From DASTQL01 sp035761805 (lineage in GTDB: Bacteria; Actinomycetota; Actinomycetes; Jiangellales; Jiangellaceae), in assembly GCA_035761805.1 (NCBI GenBank), contig DASTQL010000119.1:1-21629 (forward strand): a stretch of DNA of 21,629 nt, in the 5' to 3' direction. The first letter of the stretch is position 1. Each line of letters opens with the position of its first letter. The notes under the pieces were generated by a model. That model made no database searches. It worked only from the letters and a program-made list of their open reading frames with translations, and was not told the DNA's origin. This document shows positions 8,182 through 15,656 of this stretch, one piece after another. Made by a program: the position numbers and the translations under genes.

Positions 8182-9405
8182 GTGGCCACCGCCGCCGGGA
8201 CGAGTGACCGGGCCGCCCCGCGTCCGGGCCTGGCCGCTGTCGAGCGCCTCCTCGGGCGGCCGCTGGCGTCCTACCACCTGGTGCTCGGTTCGGCGGGGCT
8301 GCTGCTGACCCTGGGCCTGGTGATGGTGCTGTCGGCGTCGAGCGTCTACTCGCTGCGGCTGCACGGCTCCTCGTACCACGTCTTCCTCCGTCAGGCGGCC
8401 TGGGTGGCGGCCGGGCTCCCGATGGCCTGGGTCGCCGCCCGGTCGCGGCCCTCGACGATCCGGCGGCTGGCCTACCCGTTGCTCCTCGGGTCGATCGCGC
8501 TGCTCGTCCTGACGTACGTCCCCGGGATCGGGGTGGTGGTGAACGGCAACCGGAACTGGATCGACCTGGGCGGTCCGTTCCGGCTCCAGCCGTCCGAGCT
8601 GGCCAAGCTGGCCCTGGTCGTGTGGGGCGCGCACATCTACGCGCGCAAGGAGCGCCTCCTCGGCGAGTGGAAGCACCTGGTGGTGCCCTTCCTGCCCGGC
8701 GCCGCCGTGGTCGTGGCACTCACCGTGGGGCAGGGCGACCTGGGGACGTCCGTCGTCATGATGGCGATCACACTGACCCTCCTGTGGGTCGTGGGCGTGC
8801 CCGGGTGGCTCTTCGGACTCGCGCTCGGGGTGGTCGGGACCGTCGGGATCTACTTCGTCACGGCCGAGCAGTACCGCCTGGCCCGGGTTCGTTCCTTCCT
8901 CGACCCCTTCGCCGACGTCCAGGGCAGCGGCTACCAGGCAGCCCACTCCATCTACGCGTTCGCCACGGGGGAGTGGTGGGGTGTCGGCCTCGGGGCGTCC
9001 AGGCAGAAGTGGGGCTCGCTGCCGGAGGCCCACACCGACTTCGTGTTCGCCGTGATCGGCGAGGAGCTGGGGCTGTTCGGGTCACTGGTCGTCCTCGTGC
9101 TGGTGCTCACGCTCGGCTACGCCGGCGTGCGCATCGCGTGGAGGGCCCGCGACCCCTACGTCCGGCTCACCGCCGCCGGCCTGGTCGGCTGGCTGCTCGG
9201 CCAGGCCATGGTGAACATGGGGGCGGTGCTCGGGCTGATGCCCATCACCGGTATACCTCTGCCGCTCGTGTCCTACGGTGGCTCCGCGCTGCTGCCCACC
9301 CTGGTCGCCGTCGGGATCCTGGTGTCCTTCGCCAAGGAGGAGCCCGGTGCCCGCGAGGCCCTCGCGGCTCGGCGCACGGCGTTCCGACGCCGTCGTAGGG
9401 CTTGA
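8182..9405 (+). CDS. ftsW: Septal peptidoglycan polymerase FtsW (SEDS family glycosyltransferase)
   Basis: A 407-residue SEDS protein that polymerises lipid II glycan at the septum together with FtsI. A cytoplasmic tail of roughly 30 residues precedes about ten transmembrane helices. Family motifs seen are LVMVLSASSVYS in the first helix region, NGNRNWIDLGGPFRLQPSEL (the signature loop) followed by AKLALVVW, QGDLGTSVVM, and near the C-terminus MNMGAVLGLMPITGIPLPLV followed by SYGGSALL. The C-terminal tail is basic (RRTAFRRRRRA). The start was chosen for its Shine-Dalgarno; TTG at 8161 is the alternative and would extend the protein by seven residues. FtsW is distinguished from RodA mainly by its location between murD and murG in the dcw cluster. 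Confidence 0.96.
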   Translation: MATAAGTSDRAAPRPGLAAVERLLGRPLASYHLVLGSAGLLLTLGLVMVLSASSVYSLRLHGSSYHVFLRQAAWVAAGLPMAWVAARSRPSTIRRLAYPLLLGSIALLVLTYVPGIGVVVNGNRNWIDLGGPFRLQPSELAKLALVVWGAHIYARKERLLGEWKHLVVPFLPGAAVVVALTVGQGDLGTSVVMMAITLTLLWVVGVPGWLFGLALGVVGTVGIYFVTAEQYRLARVRSFLDPFADVQGSGYQAAHSIYAFATGEWWGVGLGASRQKWGSLPEAHTDFVFAVIGEELGLFGSLVVLVLVLTLGYAGVRIAWRARDPYVRLTAAGLVGWLLGQAMVNMGAVLGLMPITGIPLPLVSYGGSALLPTLVAVGILVSFAKEEPGAREALAARRTAFRRRRRA

Positions 9406-9425
9406 TCCGTGGGAGTGATGTCGTC

Positions 9426-10529
9426 GTGCGCGTGGTGCTCGCCGGTGGTGGCACAGCGGGCCACGTCGAGCCCGCGCTCGCCACGGCGGACGCGCTGGTC
9501 CGCGCCGACCCGGCCACCCGGGTGACGGCGCTGGGCACGACGCGCGGCCTGGAGACCCGGCTGGTCCCCGAGCGAGGCTACGAGCTGGCGCTCATCCCGC
9601 CCGTACCGCTGCCACGCCGGCCCAGCACCGACCTCCTCCGGCTTCCCGGACGGGTCCGGAAAGCCGTCCGTGAGGTCGAGGGCGTGCTGCGGCGGACGGC
9701 GGCCGACGTCGTCGTCGGCTTCGGCGGCTACGTCGCGCTGCCCGCCTACCTCGCTGCCCGGAGGAGCAGGGTGCCCCTCGTCGTGCACGAGGCGAACGCC
9801 CGGCCCGGGCTGGCCAACCGGATCGGCGCCCGCCTGACCCCGTACGTCGCGGTGGCCACGCCCGACGTACCGCTCCCGCACGCTCGACACGTCGGGATCC
9901 CGCTCCGCAGATCGGTGTCCACCCTGGACCGGGCAGCCCGCAGGGCGGAGGCACGCGCGGCCTTGGGGCTCGATCCCGACCTGCCGACCCTGCTCGCGTA
10001 CGGGGGGAGCCAGGGTGCGCGTCGCATCAACGAGGCGGTCGCGGGTGCGGCGGCCGTCCTGGCCGCTGCCGGGGTGCAGGTGCTGCACGCGGTGGGCAAG
10101 GGCAACGAGGGCGCCGTCGTCCCTCCGACCGACGGGGCGCCGTACGTCGTCGTGCCGTACCTCGACCGCATGGACCTGGCCTACGCCGCCGCCGACCTCG
10201 CCCTGTGCCGCGCCGGAGCCCTCAGCTGCGCGGAGCTGGCGGCCGTCGGCCTCCCGGCCGTCTACGTGCCGCTCCCGCACGGCAACGGGGAGCAGCGCCT
10301 CAACGCGGAGCCGGTGGTCCGCGCCGGTGGCGGGCTGCTGGTCGACGACGCAGCCCTGACGGCCGACTGGGTCGCTGCGACCGTGCCGGGTCTGGCGCGC
10401 GACACCGAGCGCCTCGCCCGCATGTCGGCGGCGGCTGCGGGCTTCGGCCACCGCGACGCCGACGACCTCCTGGTGGCCATGGTGCGGGAGGCCGCCGGGA
10501 CGCCCGGCCGGACGGGAGGGACCTGGTGA
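9426..10529 (+). CDS. murG: UDP-N-acetylglucosamine--lipid I N-acetylglucosaminyltransferase MurG
   Basis: A 367-residue peripheral membrane GT-B glycosyltransferase that adds GlcNAc to lipid I to form lipid II. The protein begins VRVVLAGGGTAGHVEPALAT, with the G-loop GGGTAGH at residues 7-13. A second glycine-rich stretch, YGGSQGARRIN, starts the C-terminal UDP-GlcNAc domain. It is followed by the donor-site segment CRAGALSCAELAAVGLPAVY and then VPLPHGNGEQRLNA, both classical for actinobacterial MurG. GTG at 9426 was chosen because it places the G-loop at the usual distance from the N-terminus and has GGGAG at 9411-9415. A TTG at 9402 overlapping the ftsW stop would add eight unconserved residues. 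The 20-base gap from ftsW is one of the few in the block. Confidence 0.96.
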   Translation: MRVVLAGGGTAGHVEPALATADALVRADPATRVTALGTTRGLETRLVPERGYELALIPPVPLPRRPSTDLLRLPGRVRKAVREVEGVLRRTAADVVVGFGGYVALPAYLAARRSRVPLVVHEANARPGLANRIGARLTPYVAVATPDVPLPHARHVGIPLRRSVSTLDRAARRAEARAALGLDPDLPTLLAYGGSQGARRINEAVAGAAAVLAAAGVQVLHAVGKGNEGAVVPPTDGAPYVVVPYLDRMDLAYAAADLALCRAGALSCAELAAVGLPAVYVPLPHGNGEQRLNAEPVVRAGGGLLVDDAALTADWVAATVPGLARDTERLARMSAAAAGFGHRDADDLLVAMVREAAGTPGRTGGTW

Positions 10530-11950
10530 TCGTCCCTCCTCCCGAACACGTGCTGCGCGCGGAGGAGCTGGGCCGTGTGCACTTCGTCGGCATCGGGGGG
10601 GCCGGGATGTCCGGTATCGCGCGGATCCTCCTCGCGCGTGGTTGCTCGGTGAGCGGCAGCGACGCCAAGGACTCCAGCGTCCTCGCGGGTCTGCGGGCGC
10701 TCGGGGCGCAGGTGCACGTCGGGCACGCGCGGGACAACGTCGCCTACGCCGACACCGTCGTGGTGTCGACGGCCATCCGGGACACGAACCCGGAGGTCCT
10801 CGAGGCCCGTGACCGGGGACTGCGGGTGCTGCCGCGGGCGGCCGCGCTCGCTGCCGTGATGGCCGGCCGCCGCGCGGTGGCAGTGGCGGGCACGCACGGC
10901 AAGACGACGACGACCTCGATGCTCACGGTCGCGCTGCAGCACTGCGGCGTCGATCCTTCCTTCGCCATCGGAGGCAACCTCAACGAGTCAGGGGCCAACG
11001 CCCACGACGGCAGCGGGGACATCTTCGTGGCCGAGGCCGACGAGAGCGACAGGTCGTTCCTCGTCTACGCGCCCGCGGTCGCGGTCGTCACCAACGTGGA
11101 AGCCGACCACCTGGACAACTACGGCACGGCCGAGGCCTACGTCGCCGCCTTCGACGCCTTCGCGGCCCGGGTGCGCCACGGCGTCCTGGTCGCCTGCGCC
11201 GACGACCCCGGGTCGGCCGCGCTCGCAGGCCGGGCGCGCGGGCAGGGCGGCGACGTGCAGACGTACGGGCGTTCCGAGGGCGCCGACGTCCGTGTCGCCG
11301 ACCTCGAGCTCACCGGCACCGGCTCCACCTTCGAGATCGTCGCGCGCGGCCGCCGCCAGGGTCGGGTCGGCCTGCGGCTCCCGGGCCAGCACAACGCGCT
11401 CAACGCCGCCGCGGCCTTCACCGCCGGTCTGGTGCTCGGCTTCCCGAGCGCCGACCTGCGGGAAGGGCTCGAGGGCTTCACCGGGACGCGGCGGCGCTTC
11501 GAGCTCAAGGGGATCGCGGACGGGGTGCGCGTCTACGACGACTACGCGCACCACCCGACCGAGGTGGAGGCGGTCCTGCGGGCCGCCCGTCCGGTGGCGG
11601 GCGAGGGGCGTGTCGTCGCCGTCTTCCAGCCGCACCTGTTCAGCCGAACCCGGATCTTCGCCGCAGAGTTCGGCGCGGCGCTGGGGCTGGCCGACGAGGT
11701 CGTGGTCATGGACGTCTACGCGGCGCGCGAGGACCCCGAGCCCGGTGTGACGGGTGCCCTCGTCGCCGGCGCCGTCCCCCTCCCCCCCGACCGGGTCACC
11801 TTCGAGCCGTCGTGGTCGGCGGTCCCCGCTGTGGTCGCCGCCCGGAGCCGGCCGGGCGACGTGCTCCTCACCATCGGCGCCGGTGACGTGACGCTCGTCG
11901 GCCCCGAGGTGCTCGAGCTCCTCGACGGCCGGGTGGAGCAACCGACGTGA
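10526..11950 (+). CDS. murC: UDP-N-acetylmuramate--L-alanine ligase MurC
   Basis: A 474-residue Mur ligase that adds the first stem residue, L-alanine, to UDP-MurNAc. The N-terminal domain has VHFVGIGGAGMSGIARILLA followed by GCSVSGSDAKDS, typical of MurC. The ATP loop GTHGKT, with the MurC-specific histidine, is at residues 122-127 (Lys126). Later motifs are EADESDRSFL, TNVEADHLDNYG, GQHNALNAAAAF, YDDYAHHPTEVEA and FQPHLFSRT. The start GTG overlaps the murG stop, with GGGAGGG upstream. A run of seven cytosines near 11780 lies inside the gene, but the reading frame is intact through it. In many bacteria murC is fused or adjacent to ddl; here ftsQ follows directly with a GTGA overlap. Confidence 0.97.
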   Translation: MIVPPPEHVLRAEELGRVHFVGIGGAGMSGIARILLARGCSVSGSDAKDSSVLAGLRALGAQVHVGHARDNVAYADTVVVSTAIRDTNPEVLEARDRGLRVLPRAAALAAVMAGRRAVAVAGTHGKTTTTSMLTVALQHCGVDPSFAIGGNLNESGANAHDGSGDIFVAEADESDRSFLVYAPAVAVVTNVEADHLDNYGTAEAYVAAFDAFAARVRHGVLVACADDPGSAALAGRARGQGGDVQTYGRSEGADVRVADLELTGTGSTFEIVARGRRQGRVGLRLPGQHNALNAAAAFTAGLVLGFPSADLREGLEGFTGTRRRFELKGIADGVRVYDDYAHHPTEVEAVLRAARPVAGEGRVVAVFQPHLFSRTRIFAAEFGAALGLADEVVVMDVYAAREDPEPGVTGALVAGAVPLPPDRVTFEPSWSAVPAVVAARSRPGDVLLTIGAGDVTLVGPEVLELLDGRVEQPT

Positions 11951-12714
11951 GGGTGCGCAGGCGCCGGAGCGGCCGCTCCCGTACCCGTACCGGGGTGGTG
12001 TCGGGGTCGTCGGCCCGTCGGTTCGCCGCGCGCACCCGGCGGCGCAGGGCCGGTCGGGTCCTCCCGTGGGCGGGTGCGGTGCTGGGCGTCGCGGTCCTCG
12101 GTGCGGCGGTGTGGGTGGTCGGGTGGTCCGACCTGATCGTGGTCGAGGACGTCCGTGTCGAGGGGGTGCCGGAGAGCCTGGCGGCCGAGGTCCGGAACGC
12201 GGCGGGCACGCCGATCGGGACGCCCCTGGCCCGGGTCGACACCGGTGGCATGGCCGACCGGGTCGCCGCCGTCCCGGCCGTCTCCCGGGTGGACGTCGAC
12301 CGTGCCTGGCCCTCGACCCTGGTCGTCCGGGTGTCCCCGCGCGAGCCGTTGGCGCTGCTGAGAACCGCCGACGGCGACCGTGCGGTCGACCGCACCGGCG
12401 CGGTCTTCGTGCCGGTCGATCCCGTCGAGGGCCTCCCGCGCCTGGAGGCGCCCGGGGAGGAGGAGGCCGCGGGGGCACGCGGCGCTGCCGTCGGCGTGCT
12501 GTCCGGCCTCCCTCCGGAGCTCGCCGCCCGCGTGGCCGCCGTCCGCGCGACCACCGACGTCGACGTCGAGCTCGTCCTGGACGACGGCTCGTCGGTCCAC
12601 TGGGGAGCTCCGGACCGTACGGACCGCAAGGCCGAGGTGCTCGCGGCGTTGCTGACGCAGCAGGCCGCGGCATATGACGTGTCGGCCCCCGAGCGCCCGA
12701 CGGTCCGTCCCTGA
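11947..12714 (+). CDS. ftsQ: Cell division protein FtsQ (POTRA domain, DivIB family)
   Basis: A 255-residue bitopic membrane protein that links FtsL and its partner to the septal synthase. Residues 1-37 are strongly basic, with many arginines. A transmembrane helix spans about 38-60 (VLPWAGAVLGVAVLGAAVWV). The extracytoplasmic POTRA domain follows at about 65-133: LIVVEDVRVEGVPESLAAEV, then the GTPIGTPLARVDT and AVPAVSRVDVDRAWPSTLVV patterns and RVSPREPLALL. The C-terminal FtsQ/DivIB beta region then runs to the end. The start GTG overlaps the murC stop by four bases. It is the last gene of the tightly coupled block; ftsA is absent and a 187-base regulatory gap precedes ftsZ. Confidence 0.94.
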   Translation: MRVRRRRSGRSRTRTGVVSGSSARRFAARTRRRRAGRVLPWAGAVLGVAVLGAAVWVVGWSDLIVVEDVRVEGVPESLAAEVRNAAGTPIGTPLARVDTGGMADRVAAVPAVSRVDVDRAWPSTLVVRVSPREPLALLRTADGDRAVDRTGAVFVPVDPVEGLPRLEAPGEEEAAGARGAAVGVLSGLPPELAARVAAVRATTDVDVELVLDDGSSVHWGAPDRTDRKAEVLAALLTQQAAAYDVSAPERPTVRP

Positions 12715-12796
12715 GCGCGTGCTGCCGGGCCTGGGCCGGTCGCGGATATTCACCCCCGGGCGGCGTGTCGGTCCTGGCTGCCGGTGGCGACGGCCC

Positions 12797-12802
12797 TAGC
12801 GT
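12797..12802 (+). promoter_or_regulatory. Candidate -10 element (TAGCGT) of an ftsZ promoter
   Basis: TAGCGT fits the actinobacterial TANNNT consensus and lies in the ftsQ-ftsZ gap. Transcription starting about seven bases downstream would give a leader of roughly 90 bases that carries the nested inverted repeats at 12812-12847. No clear -35 hexamer stands 17-18 bases upstream. Several ftsZ promoters are usual in actinobacteria, so others may exist. Confidence 0.4.
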
Positions 12803-12811
12803 TCTCCCTGT

Positions 12812-12871
12812 CCTCAGGTTGACATAACTATCAACCTCTACCTGAGGGTAAGGGTTTCGGAGGGTTTTCGG
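12812..12871 (+). promoter_or_regulatory. ftsZ upstream element: TTGACA hexamer, nested inverted repeats and tandem repeat
   Basis: A TTGACA hexamer occupies 12819-12824. It is embedded in two overlapping perfect inverted repeats. The outer one is CCTCAGGT (12812-12819) with ACCTGAGG (12840-12847). The inner one is AGGTTGA (12816-12822) with TCAACCT (12831-12837) around an 8-base spacer. Bases 12816-12819 belong to both, so the two pairings exclude each other. An imperfect tandem repeat, AGGGTTTCGG then AGGGTTTTCGG, follows at 12851-12871. A TTGACATAA...ACCTC...TGAGGGT block upstream of ftsZ is, as I recall, widespread in actinobacteria, and ftsZ there is activated by the MerR-type regulator FtsR. 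I cannot confirm the exact FtsR motif, so operator identity is inference. Confidence 0.55.
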
Positions 12872-12901
12872 ACCAAGGGCTCGAGCGAGAGGCGAAGCGA
12901 C

Positions 12902-14167
12902 GTGGCTGCTCCGCAGAACTACCTCGCGGTGATCAAGGTCGTCGGCATCGGTGGGGGCGGCGTCAACGCCGTGAACCGGATGATCGAGGTCGGCCTCAAG
13001 GGCGTCGAGTTCATCGCGATCAACACCGACGCCCAGGCGCTGCTGATGAGCGACGCGGACGTCAAGCTCGACATCGGACGCGAGCTCACCCGCGGTCTCG
13101 GCGCGGGTGCCAACCCGGACGTCGGTCGCAAGGCCGCGGAGGACCACGCCGAGGAGATCGAGGAGGTGCTCAAAGGCGCCGACATGGTCTTCGTCACGGC
13201 CGGGGAGGGAGGCGGCACCGGCACCGGCGGCGCGCCGGTGGTCGCTCGCATCGCCCGCTCGCTCGGGGCGCTGACGATCGGCGTGGTGACCCGTCCGTTC
13301 GCCTTCGAGGGCCGCCGCCGGGCCCTCCAGTCGGAGGCCGGGATCGAGGCCCTGCGCGAGGAGGTCGACACCCTCATCGTCATCCCCAACGACAGGTTGC
13401 TCTCGATCAGCGACCGGCAGGTCAGCGTCCTCGACGCCTTCAAGAGCGCCGACCAGGTGCTGCTCTCGGGTGTGCAGGGCATCACCGACCTGATCACGAC
13501 GCCCGGGCTGATCAACCTGGACTTCGCCGACGTCAAGTCGGTCATGTCCAACGCCGGGTCGGCCCTGATGGGCATCGGTTCGGCCCGGGGGGAGGACCGG
13601 GCCGTGGCGGCAGCGGAGATGGCGATCTCGAGCCCGCTGCTGGAGGCGTCCATCGACGGTGCCTTCGGGGTGCTGCTCTCGGTCTCCGGTGGCTCCGACC
13701 TCGGCCTGTTCGAGATCAACGAGGCGGCGAACCTCGTCGCCCAGGCGGCCCACGACGAGGCCAACATCATCTTCGGTGCGGTGATCGACGACGCCCTCGG
13801 CGACGAGGTGCGGGTGACCGTGATCGCCGCCGGGTTCGACGGCGCCACGCACCGCCGGCGTGACCTCGGTGCCGTCCGCCGCACGCTGGACGTCGGCGGT
13901 GCTGACGGCCGGCGACCCGCGCCTCCCGGGGACGACCCGCACGCCCCGGAGGATCCGGGAGCTCCGCCGCGCACGGCCGGGGACTCGGCCGTGGCGCCGG
14001 TCCGCACCGGGGCGGCGCCGACCTCCGCCGGGCCCGCCGTGGGACCGGCCGGCTCCGGGGTCGACCACCGGGCGCCGGGGCCGACCCGCCGTGACGAGGT
14101 CCTCCCCCCGCGTCGCGTGGTCCCCGACCGGGACGACGACCTCGACGTGCCGGACTTCCTCAAGTAG
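12902..14167 (+). CDS. ftsZ: Cell division GTPase FtsZ
   Basis: A 421-residue tubulin homologue that polymerises into the Z-ring and recruits the divisome. The start MAAPQNYLAVIKVVGIGGGG (GTG initiator) matches the usual actinobacterial N-terminus. The GTP-binding signature GGGTGTG is at residues 103-109. The synergy (T7) loop NLDFADV is at 205-211, supplying the catalytic D207 and D210. Residues from about 315 to 410 form a variable linker rich in Pro, Ala, Gly, Asp and Arg. The conserved C-terminal peptide ends DDLDVPDFLK, the site expected to bind SepF, whose gene lies downstream. GAGAGG at 12887-12892 is the ribosome binding site, nine bases before GTG. There is no ftsA next to it, as normal for this phylum. 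The stop TAG is followed directly by the pgeF GTG. Confidence 0.99.
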   Translation: MAAPQNYLAVIKVVGIGGGGVNAVNRMIEVGLKGVEFIAINTDAQALLMSDADVKLDIGRELTRGLGAGANPDVGRKAAEDHAEEIEEVLKGADMVFVTAGEGGGTGTGGAPVVARIARSLGALTIGVVTRPFAFEGRRRALQSEAGIEALREEVDTLIVIPNDRLLSISDRQVSVLDAFKSADQVLLSGVQGITDLITTPGLINLDFADVKSVMSNAGSALMGIGSARGEDRAVAAAEMAISSPLLEASIDGAFGVLLSVSGGSDLGLFEINEAANLVAQAAHDEANIIFGAVIDDALGDEVRVTVIAAGFDGATHRRRDLGAVRRTLDVGGADGRRPAPPGDDPHAPEDPGAPPRTAGDSAVAPVRTGAAPTSAGPAVGPAGSGVDHRAPGPTRRDEVLPPRRVVPDRDDDLDVPDFLK

Positions 14168-14890
14168 GTGCTGGCCTGGCGCGAGCAGCTGTCCGGCGGG
14201 ATCCGCCTGGCGGTGACCGACCGCCACGGTGGGTCGAGCACGGGCCCCTACGCCGAGCTCAACCTCGCCGCCCACGTCGGCGACGACCCGGGGTCGGTGG
14301 CTGACAACCGGGAGCGGCTGCTCGCCGCCCTGGACCTCCCGCCGGGGCGGCTCGTCGTCGGGGACCAGGTCCACGGTGCCGACGTCGCGGAGGTGCGGGC
14401 CCCGTGGGAGGGTCCGGCCCCAGGGGCGGACGCCCTCGTCACAGCCGACCCCGGCCTCGTCCTCGCCGTGCTCGTGGCCGACTGCGTCCCGGTGCTGCTG
14501 GCAGCCCCCGAGGCGGGCGTGGTCGGTGTGGCGCACGCCGGGCGGCGCGGGACGGCCGCCGGCGTCGTGGGGGCGCTGGTCGAGGCCGTCCGCGACCTCG
14601 GGGGACGAGAACTCGTGGCACGGGTCGGTCCCTCCATCTGCGGCCGCTGCTACGAGGTGCCCGCGTCGATGCGCGACCAGGTCGCCGGCGCCTGGCCGGT
14701 TGCCCGCTCCGTGACCCGCCGCGGGACACCCGCGCTCGACCTCGGCGCCGCGGTCGTCGACCAGCTGGCGGACTCGGGGGTCCAGGTCGAGTGGCTGGAC
14801 GGCTGTACGGCGGAGCGCCAGGACCTGTACTCGCACCGGCGGGACGCGACGACCGGGCGGTTCGCGGGTCTGGCCTGGCGGGTCGGGTGA
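14168..14890 (+). CDS. pgeF: Peptidoglycan editing factor PgeF (YfiH/laccase-domain family)
   Basis: A 240-residue protein of the former 'multicopper polyphenol oxidase' (DUF152/YfiH) family, related to purine nucleoside phosphorylases. In E. coli PgeF prevents wrong incorporation of L-serine in place of L-alanine in the stem peptide. Motifs seen are VTDRHGGSSTGPYAELNLA, HVGDDP, DQVHGADV, ADCVPVLLA, VAHAGRRGTAAGVV and the cysteine pair in GPSICGRCYEV. The conserved His and Cys residues expected to bind metal are present. The tryptophan of the common HAGWRG motif is arginine here, a variation I believe is frequent in actinobacteria. GTG begins on the base after the ftsZ stop, and the end overlaps yggS by four bases. 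Start choice rests on this junction and on the conserved WREQLSGGIRLAVT beginning. Confidence 0.9.
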   Translation: MLAWREQLSGGIRLAVTDRHGGSSTGPYAELNLAAHVGDDPGSVADNRERLLAALDLPPGRLVVGDQVHGADVAEVRAPWEGPAPGADALVTADPGLVLAVLVADCVPVLLAAPEAGVVGVAHAGRRGTAAGVVGALVEAVRDLGGRELVARVGPSICGRCYEVPASMRDQVAGAWPVARSVTRRGTPALDLGAAVVDQLADSGVQVEWLDGCTAERQDLYSHRRDATTGRFAGLAWRVG

Positions 14891-15582
14891 CCAGCCGTAC
14901 CGAGGAGCTGGCCGAGCGACTGCGGGTCGTGCGGGCCAGGATCGACGCGGCCTGCGCCCGGGCCGGCCGCAGCGCCGACGAGGTCACGCTCGTGGTGGTC
15001 ACCAAGGCGTTCCCGGCCTCCGACGTGCGGCTCCTGGCGTCGCTCGGGGTGCGTGACGTGGGGGAGAACCGGGACCAGGAGGCGTCGCGCAAGGTCCGCG
15101 AGTGCGCCGACGTCGACGTCGTGTGGCACTTCGTGGGCCAGCTGCAGTCCAACAAGGCGCGATCGGTCGCCCGCTACGCCGACGTGGTCCACTCGGTCGA
15201 CCGGGTCCGGCTGGCCGACGCCCTGTCCCGCGCGGCGACATCTGCGGGGCGCTCCGTGACGGCCCTGGTCCAGGTGTCGCTCGACGACGGCCCCGGACGC
15301 GGGGGTTCCCGGCCGGGCGACGTGGCGGCCGTCGCCGACCGGGTTGCCTCGGCACCCGGACTCGTCCTGGGCGGGGTGATGGGAGTGGCCCCGCTGGGCG
15401 CCGACCCGCGACCCGCGTTCGCCCGCCTGGCCCGGGTGTCCGACGCTCTGCGCGCCACCCACCCCGATGCCACCTGGGTCTCCGCCGGGATGAGCGCCGA
15501 CCTGGAGACGGCGCTGGAGCACGGCGCGACACACGTGCGTGTCGGCAGCGCAATCCTCGGTGAGCGACCTCCCGACGGCTAG
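14887..15582 (+). CDS. yggS: YggS/PLPBP family pyridoxal 5'-phosphate homeostasis protein
   Basis: A 231-residue single-domain protein with the alanine-racemase-like TIM-barrel fold. It binds PLP and helps control vitamin B6 and amino acid balance; no enzymatic reaction is established. The PLP lysine is K40 in LVVVTKAFPASDVRLL. Other family motifs are DVGENRDQEASRK, WHFVGQLQSNKARSVARYAD and VHSVDRVRLADAL in order, then GVMGVAPLG, SAGMSADLETALEHGATHVR and the phosphate-binding VGSAILGER. The GTG start overlaps the pgeF stop. The pair pgeF-yggS between ftsZ and sepF is common in Gram-positive bacteria. Confidence 0.95.
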   Translation: MTSRTEELAERLRVVRARIDAACARAGRSADEVTLVVVTKAFPASDVRLLASLGVRDVGENRDQEASRKVRECADVDVVWHFVGQLQSNKARSVARYADVVHSVDRVRLADALSRAATSAGRSVTALVQVSLDDGPGRGGSRPGDVAAVADRVASAPGLVLGGVMGVAPLGADPRPAFARLARVSDALRATHPDATWVSAGMSADLETALEHGATHVRVGSAILGERPPDG

Positions 15583-15585
15583 TGT
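15580..15585 (+). promoter_or_regulatory. Possible -10 element (TAGTGT) for sepF
   Basis: TAGTGT fits the TANNNT consensus and overlaps the yggS stop codon. A start about seven bases on would give a 65-base leader for sepF, and the 74-base gap before sepF holds no gene. No -35 hexamer is recognisable, so this is a weak call. Confidence 0.28.
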
Positions 15586-15656
15586 CGGACGAGGTCACAG
15601 TCTCCGGTGACCGTCACGGGCACCCGTCCACGACCAGCTGCAGGAGGACTCGGAGC

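Noticed and set aside
11774..11788. Run of seven cytosines in murC as a possible frameshift site
   Set aside because: The MurC frame is intact before and after the run and the C-terminal domain is complete, so there is no sign of a frameshift or sequencing error.
10988..14836. Very long open frame on the minus strand opposite murC, ftsQ, ftsZ and pgeF
   Set aside because: Stop codons are rare in any frame at this GC content. The translation is low-complexity Arg/Gly/Pro/Val/His sequence with no motif, and the plus strand holds clear conserved genes throughout.
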